Shown here piece by piece: positions 8,601 to 17,021 of a DNA stretch of 64,000 nt (position 1 is its first letter; the number at the start of each line of letters is the position of its first letter). Source of the DNA: Mesorhizobium denitrificans (lineage in GTDB: Bacteria; Pseudomonadota; Alphaproteobacteria; Rhizobiales; Rhizobiaceae). Below the pieces are notes generated by a model, which saw only the letters and a program-made list of their open reading frames with translations, did not search any database and was not told the origin of the DNA. Location of the stretch: contig NZ_QURN01000010.1 in assembly GCF_003403035.1 (NCBI RefSeq), positions 119,171-183,170 on the forward strand, given 5' to 3'. A program made the translations under genes and the position numbers.

Positions 8601-11353
8601 TTTTCGGCTTCACGGCAGAAAGTTCGAATATCAGCAATGTTGGGCTCGTCGGCGGCGACGTAATCGGCAATGATTTTGCGACGGGCAGTCTTGCCGGGGT
8701 GAACTACGGCACTATCAAAAACGTCTACGCAACCACCAATGTCGCCGGCAGTTTAGCTGTGGGCGGGCTCGTCGGCTCCAACAATGGGACAATTTCTGTC
8801 GCTTATGCGTCTGGAACCATAACCGTTGGAGCGGGAGGCTCAGTCATTGGCGGTCTCGTCGGAACCAGTTCAGGCACCATCAGCGACGCCTACGCAACTG
8901 GCAACATACTGAACGATGGCGACATGATGGGCGGTCTTGTCGGCGAAAACAACAGCGGCACAATCACCCGTACTTACGCAACCGGCCAGATATCCGGCAC
9001 CGGCAACAATATAGGGCAGTTGGTTGGCAGCAACACCGGCGATATCTCAGGCTCTTATTGGCTCTCAAACTCGCTCCCCGGCGTCGCCAGCGGCGGTGGC
9101 ACCCTCACCACCTCAACCGATCTATTCGAAGCAGATTTTCAGGACACAACAAACTTCCTGCAAACGGCACGCACGGCAGGCTGGAACTTTGAAACGACCT
9201 GGGCGCCACCAAGCGAAGACCATTATCCTGAACTTTATGCGTTGACCCCGATTGTCTGGGCGAGCGTTGTCGACACCACGTCAACCTATGGTGACAGCGG
9301 GGCAACGATCGCCTCCCTCGAGACATTTTACGGGCCTGACCTCTATGTATTCGATCCCACCGGCGGCGACATCACCTTTGCCAGCGCCGTCATCCCTGTC
9401 GATTCATCGTTGACAGCCGGAACTCATGCAATCGATCTGGCGGCACGAAACGATACAGCCGTCAGCGCGAGTGGTATCAACTATCGAGTGTTCTATTTCG
9501 GTCAGCAGAGCCTTAGCGTTGGGAAGGCGACACTGACGGCTGCGCTTACCGGAACCGTTTCCAAAACCTACGACGGCAACACCGACGCAAGTCTGGATGC
9601 GGAGAACTTCCAACTCACCGGGAAAATAGGTTCGGACAACGTCTATATCGGCGCGACCACCGGCAGCTATGCAAACGCAAATGCCGTCAACGGCATTGGC
9701 GTGTCCGTTGTAGATCTCACCTTGTCGGGCACCGCCGCGAACAATTATGTACTCGATACCACGACGCTCTCGGAAACTATCGGGGTTATCCTGCAAGCAG
9801 AGCTGACCGCCACGCTCACAGGTTCGGTCACGAAGACGTTTGACGGCAACGATCAAGCCAGTCTCGAAGCCGAAAACTTCCAACTCACCGGCATCATCGG
9901 CTCGGACAATGTCTATCTCGATGCGACCACCGGCACGTATGGAATAATCAACGCCGGCGAAAACATTCTTGTATCGGTAGGCGGCCTGGAATTGTCCGGC
10001 ACTGCTGCCGAAAACTACGTGCTCAACGGAGTATCGCTGTCCGACTATATCGGCACCATCCAGCGAGCCTCCCTCGATGTTGCGCTTACCGGGGACGTGA
10101 CAAAAGTTTACGACGGCAACAGCACCGCGAGTCTCGGAACCGCGAACTTCCATCTTACGGGCATCGTTGGCTCGGACAATGTCTATGTCGACTCGATGAC
10201 TGGTACCTATGGCACCGCCAGTGCTGGCACCGGCATTTCCGTTTCCGTCGATGGTCTAGGCCTGTCCGGCCTCAATTCAAACAATTATCAGCTCAGCACC
10301 ACGACGCTGTCAGATACGATCGGGGTCATCGAGCAGGCCACTCTCAATGCGTCGCTCATCGGCGCGGTCACGAAAACCTATGACGGAAATACCGACGCAA
10401 GTTTGGAGGCCGAAAACTTCCAACTCACCGGCATCATCGGCTCGGACAATGTCTATCTCGGTCCGGTCACCGGGACGTTTTCCTCCGCGAATGCAGGCAG
10501 CAATATCGGCGTATCCATCTCTGATCTCGCATTGTCCGGCACCGCCGCAGACAATTATGTCCTCGACACCACGACCCTTGCCGCGAATATCGGAACCATC
10601 GAACAAGCCACGCTGAATGCCACACTCGTCGGTCCAGTCACCAAAATCTATGACGGCAACACCGATGCGAGTCTGACTTCCGAAAACTTCCAGCTCGCAG
10701 GAATCGTCGGCTCCGAAAATGTCTATATAGCTGCGAGAAGCGGCACCTATGGCAGCGCCAATGCCGGGGCCAGCATCAACGTTTCTGTTGACGGCCTCAC
10801 ACTTTCCGGCACGGCCGCAGACAATTACGTACTCAGCGGGCCATCCCTCTCCAACGAAATCGGGACCATTCAAAAAGCTGCGCTGACTGTCATCGCCAAT
10901 GACGCCATCAAAGATGGCGATGGCATCGCCTATTCCGGTGGCAACGGTGTTGCATATAGCGGCTTTGTCAACGATGAGACGGAAAGTGTCCTGTTGGGAG
11001 CGCTGGCTTATGCCGGCAGTTCGCAAGGCGCGCTCAACCCTGGCAACTACATCATAAGCGCGTCGGGGCTCACCGCCGAAAATTATGACCTGACCTTTGT
11101 CGACGGTGCATTGACTATCCGGGCAAACGCAAACCCTTGGCCGGTTCGCATCGAAGAGTTACCTGCCAGCTTCCTGCTCGGCGGTTTGCTGCCACCCTCG
11201 CTTCCGCGCATATCGTGGCACCGGATTCTAATTTATACGCCAACGCTCATGGGTTCTGAGCCCATTGTGCTGACAATCGAAGATGCATGGCTTTCCGGCT
11301 TCCCGTGCTTCACGGGTGGAAGTGCTTCAGCCTGTTCCGGCGGCGACCTGTAG
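5606..11353 (+). CDS. TpsA-type filamentous haemagglutinin/HMW-like secreted exoprotein
   Basis: A 1915-residue exoprotein secreted through the outer membrane by the TpsB encoded directly downstream. A long signal peptide ends near residue 38 (PVLA-QD). The TPS secretion domain follows (about residues 40-290), with the conserved NPNG motif at residues 123-126. Then come a beta-helical region, several GLUG-type repeats (GGLVG followed by a Y-A-T/S-G strand, about residues 670-1150), five 90-residue YDG-type repeats (1308-1757), a divergent sixth unit, and a C-terminal tail with two cysteines at 1901 and 1910. I start at ATG 5606 because it gives the signal peptide; an in-frame codon at 5525 is also open. 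A role in adhesion or biofilm is likely from the family. Confidence 0.92.
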   Translation: MKICFSHFVPSSRSTNLVRSIWLSLLASTSLTIQPVLAQDVLPTGGNATAGSVVIGTTGNTMTVRQATDKAIVNWNGFNVGAGKKVDFVQPGSGSAILNRVTGSTPSTVAGQITGNGQVYLINPNGIAITQTGTVKVGSGFVASTLDITDKDFLAGTLSFKGNGASANVSNAGVVTVGRGGYAALLGGTVQNSGLIAVPLGKAGLGSGERATLDLSGDGFLQVALPTKDGAEGNGALITNSGEISAEGGTVVISAATAREAARNAVNLSGVVEANTISGRSGAIVIGGGDGGAVKVSGKVRAKAASAKGGTVTITGKDVALQGAKIDVSGAAGGGTVKVGGDWQGSAGTQRADTTSVDNNTTINADATDNGSGGKVVIWSDYLTTFDGNISSRGAGEGNGGDAEVSGKAVLSYTGKADLSAENGSFGNLLLDPYNLTISLGTNNNLSGFSANGDDSILNVSTLLDAPSFANVTVSTGTSGGQDGDITVAAPIWWSDDTTLTLQADGNINFNADVITTGTNAGLVIQTGNGKDYTFGNASSITLSGANATLNIGGVTYVLVHDADGLDSISNDATLSYALAQDLDLSDELYETSVIANNSQDRFSGTLAGLGNTISNLTINSAEDNVGFIGSAFGAVIRDIGITSGSITGSSDTGALIGNNEGSVILHAYSRADVTGQSEVGGLIGKSNGGSQNFVYATGNVTGTGIAGGLVGMMRGSAIKDSYASGSVTGAANVGGLVGSLSNDDYSTHSTITRSYATGSVTSVDMQDVAENVGGLAGNSNEGEIRNSYATGKVSIASGTSSDANDYLLGGLVGDNYYGTIENSYATGEVDGAGCLSLSCVYGGIAGRSVGAISNAYWDTGTSGVSIGIGSDPTSPDAISMSTADAFKAQTYSGFDFAATWYMLDDSLRPFLMSEWSTTIANGHQLQLMSLNLGASYALANDIDLADTMVAAQMWNIDRGFASVGSEPNQFIGTFDGAGHTISNLYIDQSSISGIHTGLFGFTAESSNISNVGLVGGDVIGNDFATGSLAGVNYGTIKNVYATTNVAGSLAVGGLVGSNNGTISVAYASGTITVGAGGSVIGGLVGTSSGTISDAYATGNILNDGDMMGGLVGENNSGTITRTYATGQISGTGNNIGQLVGSNTGDISGSYWLSNSLPGVASGGGTLTTSTDLFEADFQDTTNFLQTARTAGWNFETTWAPPSEDHYPELYALTPIVWASVVDTTSTYGDSGATIASLETFYGPDLYVFDPTGGDITFASAVIPVDSSLTAGTHAIDLAARNDTAVSASGINYRVFYFGQQSLSVGKATLTAALTGTVSKTYDGNTDASLDAENFQLTGKIGSDNVYIGATTGSYANANAVNGIGVSVVDLTLSGTAANNYVLDTTTLSETIGVILQAELTATLTGSVTKTFDGNDQASLEAENFQLTGIIGSDNVYLDATTGTYGIINAGENILVSVGGLELSGTAAENYVLNGVSLSDYIGTIQRASLDVALTGDVTKVYDGNSTASLGTANFHLTGIVGSDNVYVDSMTGTYGTASAGTGISVSVDGLGLSGLNSNNYQLSTTTLSDTIGVIEQATLNASLIGAVTKTYDGNTDASLEAENFQLTGIIGSDNVYLGPVTGTFSSANAGSNIGVSISDLALSGTAADNYVLDTTTLAANIGTIEQATLNATLVGPVTKIYDGNTDASLTSENFQLAGIVGSENVYIAARSGTYGSANAGASINVSVDGLTLSGTAADNYVLSGPSLSNEIGTIQKAALTVIANDAIKDGDGIAYSGGNGVAYSGFVNDETESVLLGALAYAGSSQGALNPGNYIISASGLTAENYDLTFVDGALTIRANANPWPVRIEELPASFLLGGLLPPSLPRISWHRILIYTPTLMGSEPIVLTIEDAWLSGFPCFTGGSASACSGGDL
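9527..10876 (+). repeat. Five tandem 270-bp units encoding 90-residue YDG domains in TpsA
   Basis: Five units start at 9527, 9797, 10067, 10337 and 10607, each exactly 270 bp. Each encodes a 90-residue module beginning A-x-L-x-x-x-L, followed by K-x-Y/F-DGN, NF-x-L, IVGS-D/E-NVY and LSG, and ending just before the next A-x-L. A shorter, diverged unit begins in the same phase at 10877. The units differ at many positions, so the array is old rather than freshly amplified, yet no unit has gained or lost a residue. Confidence 0.93.
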
Positions 11354-11364
11354 GAGAATTAGCC

Positions 11365-13107
11365 ATGTCAGCTTTCCACAAGAAGCATCGCCTTCTTGCG
11401 CTTTCAACTGTCTACATTGCGCTCACCTCCGCTCATCCGGCGTTCGCGCAGACAGCGAGCCAGATCGTGCCGCCAAGCTACGCGCCGCCGACGATTCAAC
11501 AGGGTCAGGGAGGCATAGTCGTATCCGAAGGTACCGGCCTTGCCACGCCAAAAGGCGCGGAAGCGCTGAAGGTCAAACTGTCCGGCCTCGCGGTTTCCGG
11601 CGGGCTTCCCGCTCTTCAGGCAGAAACCAAGGCGATTGAGCAACGCCTCACGAGCAGGCAGGTTTCCGGCGCTGATCTGTTCGCCGCCGCTCGCGATTTG
11701 GAAACCGCTTATGCGCGCGCGGGCTACATTCTTGTGCGCGTCTCCCTGCCCCCGCAAACCGTGCGGGACGGTGAGAGCCTGAAGCTCGTCGTCACGAACG
11801 GACAGGTTGAAAAGATCGACGCAAGCGCATTGCCTGAGCGTGCTCGCAAACGCGTCGAGGCCATTCTCTCGCCATTGGTCAACAAGCCCGGCGTCACGAA
11901 AGCAGAGCTTGAACGGAAAATGCTATTGGCCGGTGACGTTCCTGGATTGATGTTGCGCTCGACCCTTAAAGCGGGTGAAACACCCGGCTCTACCGTGATC
12001 GCAGTTGACGGCAAGTATAATCCCGTCACGTTCACCACCGGCGTAGATAATGGGCTCAGTGATGAGCTTGGCGATTGGTCGGCGAATATCGGCGCAAATC
12101 TCAACAACGTTCTCGGGCTCGGTGAAGTCACCTATCTTCGCCTGTCAGGCTATCCCGGTTTCGACGACAGCATTTTCGAGAGCAAGCCGCGCAACCGTCA
12201 GATTGCCGGCGGCGTCATTTTGCCGTTGGGCATCGATGGCTTGTGGCTAAATCTCGAAGGCGTCGACAGCCGCACCCACCCAAAGACCGAGCTAGCCCTC
12301 TCCTCGCTCGATCACTACAGCAAGCTGTCAGCGCGGCTCGGCTATAGCTGGGTGCGCAGCCGCAACTTCAACACCAGCACTGTGTTGAGCTTCGACGCCA
12401 CCAACGAAAAGCAGCAATTGGACGTCGGCACAGGCGACCACCTGGATTTCAGTGAGGATCGGGTGCGCGCCTTGCGGTTCACCCAAAACGCCGACACCTA
12501 TTTTTCATTCGGCGGTTTCCTGTCAGGTTCCGCCACGCTGTCCTTGGGTCTTGATGCTTTGGGCGCGCGTCACGCAACTGCAGCATTGCCGCTTTCGCGC
12601 GAAGGTGCAGAGCCCGATTTCACCAAGTTCGAGGTCGAGTTGCACTACAATCAGTCCTTCGCATCTGATGCTGTCCGGCTATCGCTCGCCGGTAAGGCAC
12701 AAACATCGTTCGGCGATCCGCTCGTGTCGTCCGAGCAGATGGGACTGGGCGGTTTCAACTGGCTGTCAGCCTATGAAAGCGGCGCGATACAAGGCGACAG
12801 TGCGCTGGTCGCGCGCGGCGATCTGGCCTTTCCGCTTACGCGCTCTCCTTACGAAATCGCACCGAATTTCGGCGCGACCGTCGTGCCTTATGTCTTTGCC
12901 GCCGCGGGCCTTGCCAAGCTTGAAAACCCCACTGCGCTTGAAGAGGCGAACACTCATGCAACCTCGTTCGGCGCTGGCGTCCATTTTGGCCTCGGCCAGA
13001 AAGCGAGCCAGAACGCATCGGATTTGATGCTGGAATTCGCACACGGCACATCATCAAATGATGAAACGGAAAACCGCTTCAACATCCGTTTTGCAGCTCA
13101 ATTCTGA
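11365..13107 (+). CDS. TpsB-type outer membrane transporter (FhaC/ShlB/HecB family)
   Basis: A 580-residue Omp85-superfamily pore that exports its TpsA partner from the periplasm to the cell surface. After a signal peptide (cleavage near HPAFAQ, about residue 29) there is a proline-containing N-terminal segment, a POTRA region (about residues 60-215, with GYILVRVSLPPQ and the DG-x-x-L-x-L-x-V strand) and a C-terminal 16-strand-type barrel ending in phenylalanine, as expected for outer-membrane assembly. It starts at ATG 11365 with AGGAGA overlapping the tpsA stop, so the pair is co-translated. Confidence 0.93.
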   Translation: MSAFHKKHRLLALSTVYIALTSAHPAFAQTASQIVPPSYAPPTIQQGQGGIVVSEGTGLATPKGAEALKVKLSGLAVSGGLPALQAETKAIEQRLTSRQVSGADLFAAARDLETAYARAGYILVRVSLPPQTVRDGESLKLVVTNGQVEKIDASALPERARKRVEAILSPLVNKPGVTKAELERKMLLAGDVPGLMLRSTLKAGETPGSTVIAVDGKYNPVTFTTGVDNGLSDELGDWSANIGANLNNVLGLGEVTYLRLSGYPGFDDSIFESKPRNRQIAGGVILPLGIDGLWLNLEGVDSRTHPKTELALSSLDHYSKLSARLGYSWVRSRNFNTSTVLSFDATNEKQQLDVGTGDHLDFSEDRVRALRFTQNADTYFSFGGFLSGSATLSLGLDALGARHATAALPLSREGAEPDFTKFEVELHYNQSFASDAVRLSLAGKAQTSFGDPLVSSEQMGLGGFNWLSAYESGAIQGDSALVARGDLAFPLTRSPYEIAPNFGATVVPYVFAAAGLAKLENPTALEEANTHATSFGAGVHFGLGQKASQNASDLMLEFAHGTSSNDETENRFNIRFAAQF

Positions 13108-13180
13108 TCGGTGGGGCCCAGACTCCAGGAATTTGAAAACCACCAATTGACAACCTAGCATCACAAATCCCAAGATGTAG

Positions 13181-13368
13181 TCGTCATGGTTCTTCTGAGT
13201 CCTTTGGGCTCGGGAGCTAAGAGGGAAGCCGGTACCGTTCACGGGAAGCCGGCGCTGCCCCCGCAACTGTAAGCGGTGAGTTTACGTCGAATACGCCACT
13301 GGCACGCTCGCGTGTTGGGAAGGCCGGCGGAAGCAACGACCCGCGAGCCAGGAGACCTGCCCTGACGA
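13181..13368 (+). promoter_or_regulatory. Cobalamin (B12) riboswitch
   Basis: The sequence shows the conserved cobalamin aptamer core: GAGGGAAGCCGG, then GGCGCTGCCCCCGCAACTGT (the B12 box, about 13251-13270), GCCACTG (about 13295), GGGAAGG (about 13317) and GCGAGCCAGGAGACCTGCC (about 13343-13361). The outer helix P1 is formed by TCGTCA at 13181-13186 and TGACGA at 13363-13368. It points to the right. Directly downstream I see a CGGAGG ribosome-site-like stretch at 13396-13401 but no known B12 gene, so what it controls is unclear. Confidence 0.93.
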
Positions 13369-13475
13369 AATGAAACGTCCACGGGCGGGGTGTCCCGGAG
13401 GTGCGCTTGCGTTGTCGGGCCATCACCCGGAATCAGCTTGCGTCCGCCAATGCTCCGTCCCCAGCACCGTCGGGG

Positions 13476-13688
13476 ATGATGATGATGACCGCTACTGCAA
13501 TTCCAGAAGATGTCTTCCTGTCATGGCTGCTCGCGCAGCCGGCAGGCACGAATCTCGTTCGCGCCGCGAGTGCGGAAATTCATCGTCTCGGCGATTACGC
13601 GGGCCAGCACCCCGGCCCTCAGCGTTTACTCGAAATGTTCGTGGAGTTGCGAAATGCGCTCGAAAGAAAGAGCACCAAACTTCAATAA
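13476..13688 (+). CDS. Small protein of unknown function downstream of the B12 riboswitch
   Basis: A 70-residue open frame with alternating hydrophobic and charged helices (EDVFLSWLLAQ, then AEIHRLG, then RLLEMFVELRNAL) that looks coded rather than random. The start is uncertain: ATG codons at 13476, 13479, 13482 and 13485 are in frame, and a TTG at 13407, five bases behind a GGAGG, would give a longer N-terminus. I do not recognise the family. It has no membrane segment and no cysteine cluster. Its position 108 bp after the riboswitch makes it the first candidate for B12 control. Confidence 0.45.
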   Translation: MMMMTATAIPEDVFLSWLLAQPAGTNLVRAASAEIHRLGDYAGQHPGPQRLLEMFVELRNALERKSTKLQ

Positions 13689-13769
13689 CGACATATTTGC
13701 CTGACCGACACAGCACCCTCGCGCTCGATAATTCTACGCATGCCGCAGTTCACTATATGTTTTATATAT

Positions 13770-13824
13770 TGCTAATTTAGCATATAATCAATACACAGCC
13801 ACTTATCTTTCCAGATCGTGGCTG
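13770..13824 (+). promoter_or_regulatory. Palindrome, -10-like box and hairpin before the membrane protein gene
   Basis: In an AT-rich stretch, TGCTAATTTAGCA (13770-13782) is a perfect palindrome and directly abuts TATAAT (13783-13788), a consensus -10 box, though no good -35 box precedes it. Downstream, CAGCCAC (13796-13802) can pair with GTGGCTG (13818-13824), a hairpin ending seven bases before the ATG at 13831 and covering the region where a ribosome site would lie. Promoter and translational control are inference. Confidence 0.4.
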
Positions 13825-13830
13825 AAGCGA

Positions 13831-15054
13831 ATGTTCGGCGCCAACATCGCGTACCTTTTCCTGTTTCCATTTTTCTATTTCGTTTACCTCGGATCCGCCG
13901 CCGGCATCTGGAACACCTCTTCATATTTCGGCAGCGTCGCGATTGCGACCGTAGCGATCTACGTGCTGATATTCCCGATCCCCGTCATGAGACGGATGAG
14001 CGCAGCGTCCGGCAAGTCGGCATTATTCATCACGCTTTTGCTTTGGTGCGCGCTCTGGACATTATGGCATTGGTACGAAACGGATAAATATCCGGCGGAG
14101 GCCTACACTCAGATAATCCAAATGATCCTGTTCTGGGTCGCCTTGTTTTTCGTGGGGCTATTTGTTGACCCCAGCCGCAAACAAACTTTCAGGATAGCGG
14201 GAATATCCATTGCGGCGATGATCGCGGTTTCGGCCTATTTCGTGGATGCGGAAACCCGCATGGTCAATCTGCGCAGTGTCTTCGATACGGAAAGCATCCC
14301 TAGCTATCAGGGCTTCGCGAATGCGGCACTCCTGACCGGGCTTCTCCTGCTCTCGAACCTTCGCGGGCGGCGCTGGCGGCTCTTCTGGATGGTTGTGTGC
14401 GCAGCGCTCTTATTCGTAAATGGCGCTCGCTCCGAGTTTGTCGGTTTCCTCGCGGCGACAGGCATCGTTGAAGGTATCAGCATTCTCCGCAAGCCCAAAG
14501 CAATCTTCTCAACTTCTGTCGCTTTGATCCCCCTGTATTTCATAATCAGTGACAGGTGGTCCGACATTGAAAATTCAAGACAGATGCAATTGCTGGATTT
14601 TGCAAACTCAACATCATGGATTGCGCGTCAAGATTTCATGCAACTCGCGCTGGACCAGATTGCTGCGCACCCTATTAGCGGTGTTTTCGCAGGCCATTTC
14701 GAATGGGAATGGCCGGTTAGTGCGGGCGCTTACGCCCATAACGCACTATCTGCCTGGGTAAGCTTTGGAATAATCGGCTTTTCTCTCTATGTCCTTCTCA
14801 CACTCATCTGCGTGAAAAGCTCGCTTTCGTTGCTGGAGCACGCGGAGGTGTCACCAACTTTCCGCCTTTCCGCCTATGTAAATATTCTGAGCTTCATTTT
14901 GATAATCGCCTCAAAAAATGTGTTCTGGCCGGTGATCGCGCTCGGCTGGGGACTGACAATCAACAGCACCGCCAAGCTCAAGGAAATTAACCGGCATAAC
15001 GCAGCACGCGTGATACCGGGGTCAGTTGAGAGCTGTCCCGACTGCGCCGATTAG
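13831..15054 (+). CDS. O-antigen ligase/polysaccharide polymerase-like membrane protein
   Basis: A 407-residue polytopic inner-membrane protein with about eleven hydrophobic segments. A large loop (about residues 235-300) lies between late membrane segments and is followed by a histidine-containing AYAHNALSAW, and the stretch FVNGARSEFVGF resembles the conserved R-S/G region of WaaL/Wzy-type O-antigen ligases and polymerases. Family membership is likely but the exact reaction is not readable. There are no glycosyltransferase genes next to it, so it may work on a surface polysaccharide made elsewhere, or modify the TpsA exoprotein; both are guesses. Confidence 0.7.
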   Translation: MFGANIAYLFLFPFFYFVYLGSAAGIWNTSSYFGSVAIATVAIYVLIFPIPVMRRMSAASGKSALFITLLLWCALWTLWHWYETDKYPAEAYTQIIQMILFWVALFFVGLFVDPSRKQTFRIAGISIAAMIAVSAYFVDAETRMVNLRSVFDTESIPSYQGFANAALLTGLLLLSNLRGRRWRLFWMVVCAALLFVNGARSEFVGFLAATGIVEGISILRKPKAIFSTSVALIPLYFIISDRWSDIENSRQMQLLDFANSTSWIARQDFMQLALDQIAAHPISGVFAGHFEWEWPVSAGAYAHNALSAWVSFGIIGFSLYVLLTLICVKSSLSLLEHAEVSPTFRLSAYVNILSFILIIASKNVFWPVIALGWGLTINSTAKLKEINRHNAARVIPGSVESCPDCAD

Positions 15055-15147
15055 CACCGCCTTCACTTCTATGGTGCCGGCATCCTGATTTGCCTCGCGC
15101 TTGGGGCATTGCGGCAAAACTACCCACGCGCTGATGACTCGCTCAAT

Positions 15148-16347
15148 CTAGACTCGCTCGAGCGCCACTGCGATGCCCTGCCCTACCCCGATACACATGG
15201 TCGAAAGGGCATATTTGCCGCCGATCTTTTGCAATTCCAGCGCAGCCGTGCCGGTGATGCGTGCTCCGGACATGCCGAGAGGATGTCCGAGTGCAATCGC
15301 GCCGCCGTTGCGGTTCACACGTGGGTCGTCGTCAGCAATGCCCAAATCGCGCAGCGTCGCGAGCCCTTGCGATGCAAACGCCTCGTTAAGCTCGATCACG
15401 TCAAACTGCTCCTGCCCTAGCCCAAGCCGGGCCATAAGTTTCTTGGAGGCTGGCGCAGGACCGATGCCCATGATGCGCGGCGGCACCCCAGCGGTCGCGC
15501 CGCCAAGCACGCGCGCAATGGGCGTGAGGCCATAGCGTTTTGCGGCCGCTTCCGATGCGACGATCAGCGCCGCGGCTCCGTCATTCACACCGGAGGCGTT
15601 ACCTGCCGTCACCGACCCATTCGCGAACAGCGGCTTGAGCTTGCCCAACGCTTCCATAGACGTCTCGCGCGGGTGTTCGTCACGCGTGACAAGCACCGGC
15701 TCACACTTGCGTTGCGGCACCGCCACCGGTGCAATTTCTTCAGCCAGCCGGCCGCTCTGCTGCGCAGCCGCAGCCTTTGCCTGCGAGGCAAGCGCCATGC
15801 GATCCTGGTCCTCGCGGCTCACGCCAAAATCGTCGGCCACGGTTTGCCCCGTCTGCGGCATGGAGTCCGTTCCGTAGAGTCGGTGCATGACGGGATTAAC
15901 GAAGCGCCAGCCGATCGTGGTGTCGTAAATCTCCGCATTGCGGGAAAAAGCAGTGTCCGCCTTCGGCAAAACAAATGGCGCGCGCGACATGCTTTCCACA
16001 CCGCCGGCGATGATCAACTCCGCCTGCCCAGCGCCGATTGCCCGCGCCGCAGTGATGACGGCATCCATGCCGGAGCCGCACAGCCGGTTGATCGTCGCTC
16101 CGGGAACATCGAGTGGCAGCCCCGCAAGCAATAGCGACATGCGCGCCACATTGCGGTTGTCCTCACCGGCCTGATTTGCGCAGCCGAAAATGACGTCATC
16201 TACCGCAGCCCAATCCACCCCTGTGTTGCGCTCCATAAGCGCCCTGAGCGGGATCGCGCCCAGATCGTCGGGGCGAATGGAAGAGAGCGCGCCACCGAAG
16301 CGGCCAATGGGCGTACGGATATAATCGCAAATGAACGCGTCGGTCAT
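15148..16347 (-). CDS. pcaF: 3-oxoadipyl-CoA thiolase
   Basis: A 399-residue thiolase catalysing the last step of the beta-ketoadipate pathway, 3-oxoadipyl-CoA plus CoA to succinyl-CoA plus acetyl-CoA. Catalytic residues are visible: the nucleophilic cysteine in NRLCGSGMDAV (about residue 90), the histidine in GHPLGMSGAR and the second cysteine in STMCIGVGQG. The N-terminus DAFICDYIRTPIGRFGGALS is characteristic of PcaF rather than general acetyl-CoA acetyltransferases. It lies 2 bp after pcaJ in a pcaI-pcaJ-pcaF operon. Confidence 0.95.
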   Translation of the reverse strand: MTDAFICDYIRTPIGRFGGALSSIRPDDLGAIPLRALMERNTGVDWAAVDDVIFGCANQAGEDNRNVARMSLLLAGLPLDVPGATINRLCGSGMDAVITAARAIGAGQAELIIAGGVESMSRAPFVLPKADTAFSRNAEIYDTTIGWRFVNPVMHRLYGTDSMPQTGQTVADDFGVSREDQDRMALASQAKAAAAQQSGRLAEEIAPVAVPQRKCEPVLVTRDEHPRETSMEALGKLKPLFANGSVTAGNASGVNDGAAALIVASEAAAKRYGLTPIARVLGGATAGVPPRIMGIGPAPASKKLMARLGLGQEQFDVIELNEAFASQGLATLRDLGIADDDPRVNRNGGAIALGHPLGMSGARITGTAALELQKIGGKYALSTMCIGVGQGIAVALERV

Positions 16348-16349
16348 GT

Positions 16350-17021
16350 TTATACTTCCGCAACAATGAGGTCGGTTACAGGGCCGTCGAAATGCAACTT
16401 CGCGCCAGTCATGGCCTGAAGCGCTTCAAGGGATATGGATGGCAGCTTCTCGCGCAATACAAAATGGCCGCCTTCCACATCGACCACCGCAAGTGACGTG
16501 TAAATGCGTGTGACACAGCCAACGCCGGTCAAAGGCAGCGAACACCGCTCCAGAAGCTTGGGCGTGCCGTCCTTTGTCACATGTTCGGTAATAACCGCCA
16601 CACGCTTCGCGCCGTGCACAAGGTCCATCGCGCCGCCCACCGCCGGAACACCTTTCGGCCCGGTTGACCAGTTGGCAAGGTCGCCGTTTTCCGCCACCTG
16701 ATAAGCACCGAGAATGGCGACATCCAGATGCCCGCCACGCACCATTGCAAAACTGTCGGCATGGTCGAAAAACGATGCGCCGGGCTTCAGCGTAATCGCC
16801 TTCTTACCGGCGTTTATGAGGTCCCAATCTTCCTCGCCTTGTGGTGGCGCCTCGCCAAAGCCGAGCACGCCGTTCTCCGTATGGAAGATGGCCTGTCGCC
16901 CCGGCGGCTGGAACGTGGCCACCATTTCGGGAAAGCCAATGCCGAGATTGACATAAGCGCCGTCGGCGATGTCCTGCGCCGCGCGCCAAGCAATCTGCGC
17001 GTTGGATAGCTTCTCCGTCAT
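16350..17021 (-). CDS. pcaJ: 3-oxoadipate CoA-transferase subunit B
   Basis: A 223-residue beta subunit that, with PcaI, moves CoA from succinyl-CoA to 3-oxoadipate. The catalytic glutamate lies in the HTENGVLGFG stretch (about residue 50), the usual SENG/TENG motif of family I CoA-transferases. It overlaps pcaI by 4 bp (ATGA), which fits stoichiometric synthesis of the two subunits, and is followed directly by pcaF. Confidence 0.94.
   Translation of the reverse strand: MTEKLSNAQIAWRAAQDIADGAYVNLGIGFPEMVATFQPPGRQAIFHTENGVLGFGEAPPQGEEDWDLINAGKKAITLKPGASFFDHADSFAMVRGGHLDVAILGAYQVAENGDLANWSTGPKGVPAVGGAMDLVHGAKRVAVITEHVTKDGTPKLLERCSLPLTGVGCVTRIYTSLAVVDVEGGHFVLREKLPSISLEALQAMTGAKLHFDGPVTDLIVAEV

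Noticed and set aside
9527..10876. CRISPR-like or other non-coding repeat array
   Set aside because: The 270-bp periodicity is in frame within one large coding sequence and encodes a protein domain.
13370..13780. 136-codon frame behind the B12 riboswitch
   Set aside because: Its translation is rich in Arg, Ser and Cys without pattern; the overlapping frame with EDVFLSWLLAQ looks more like a protein.
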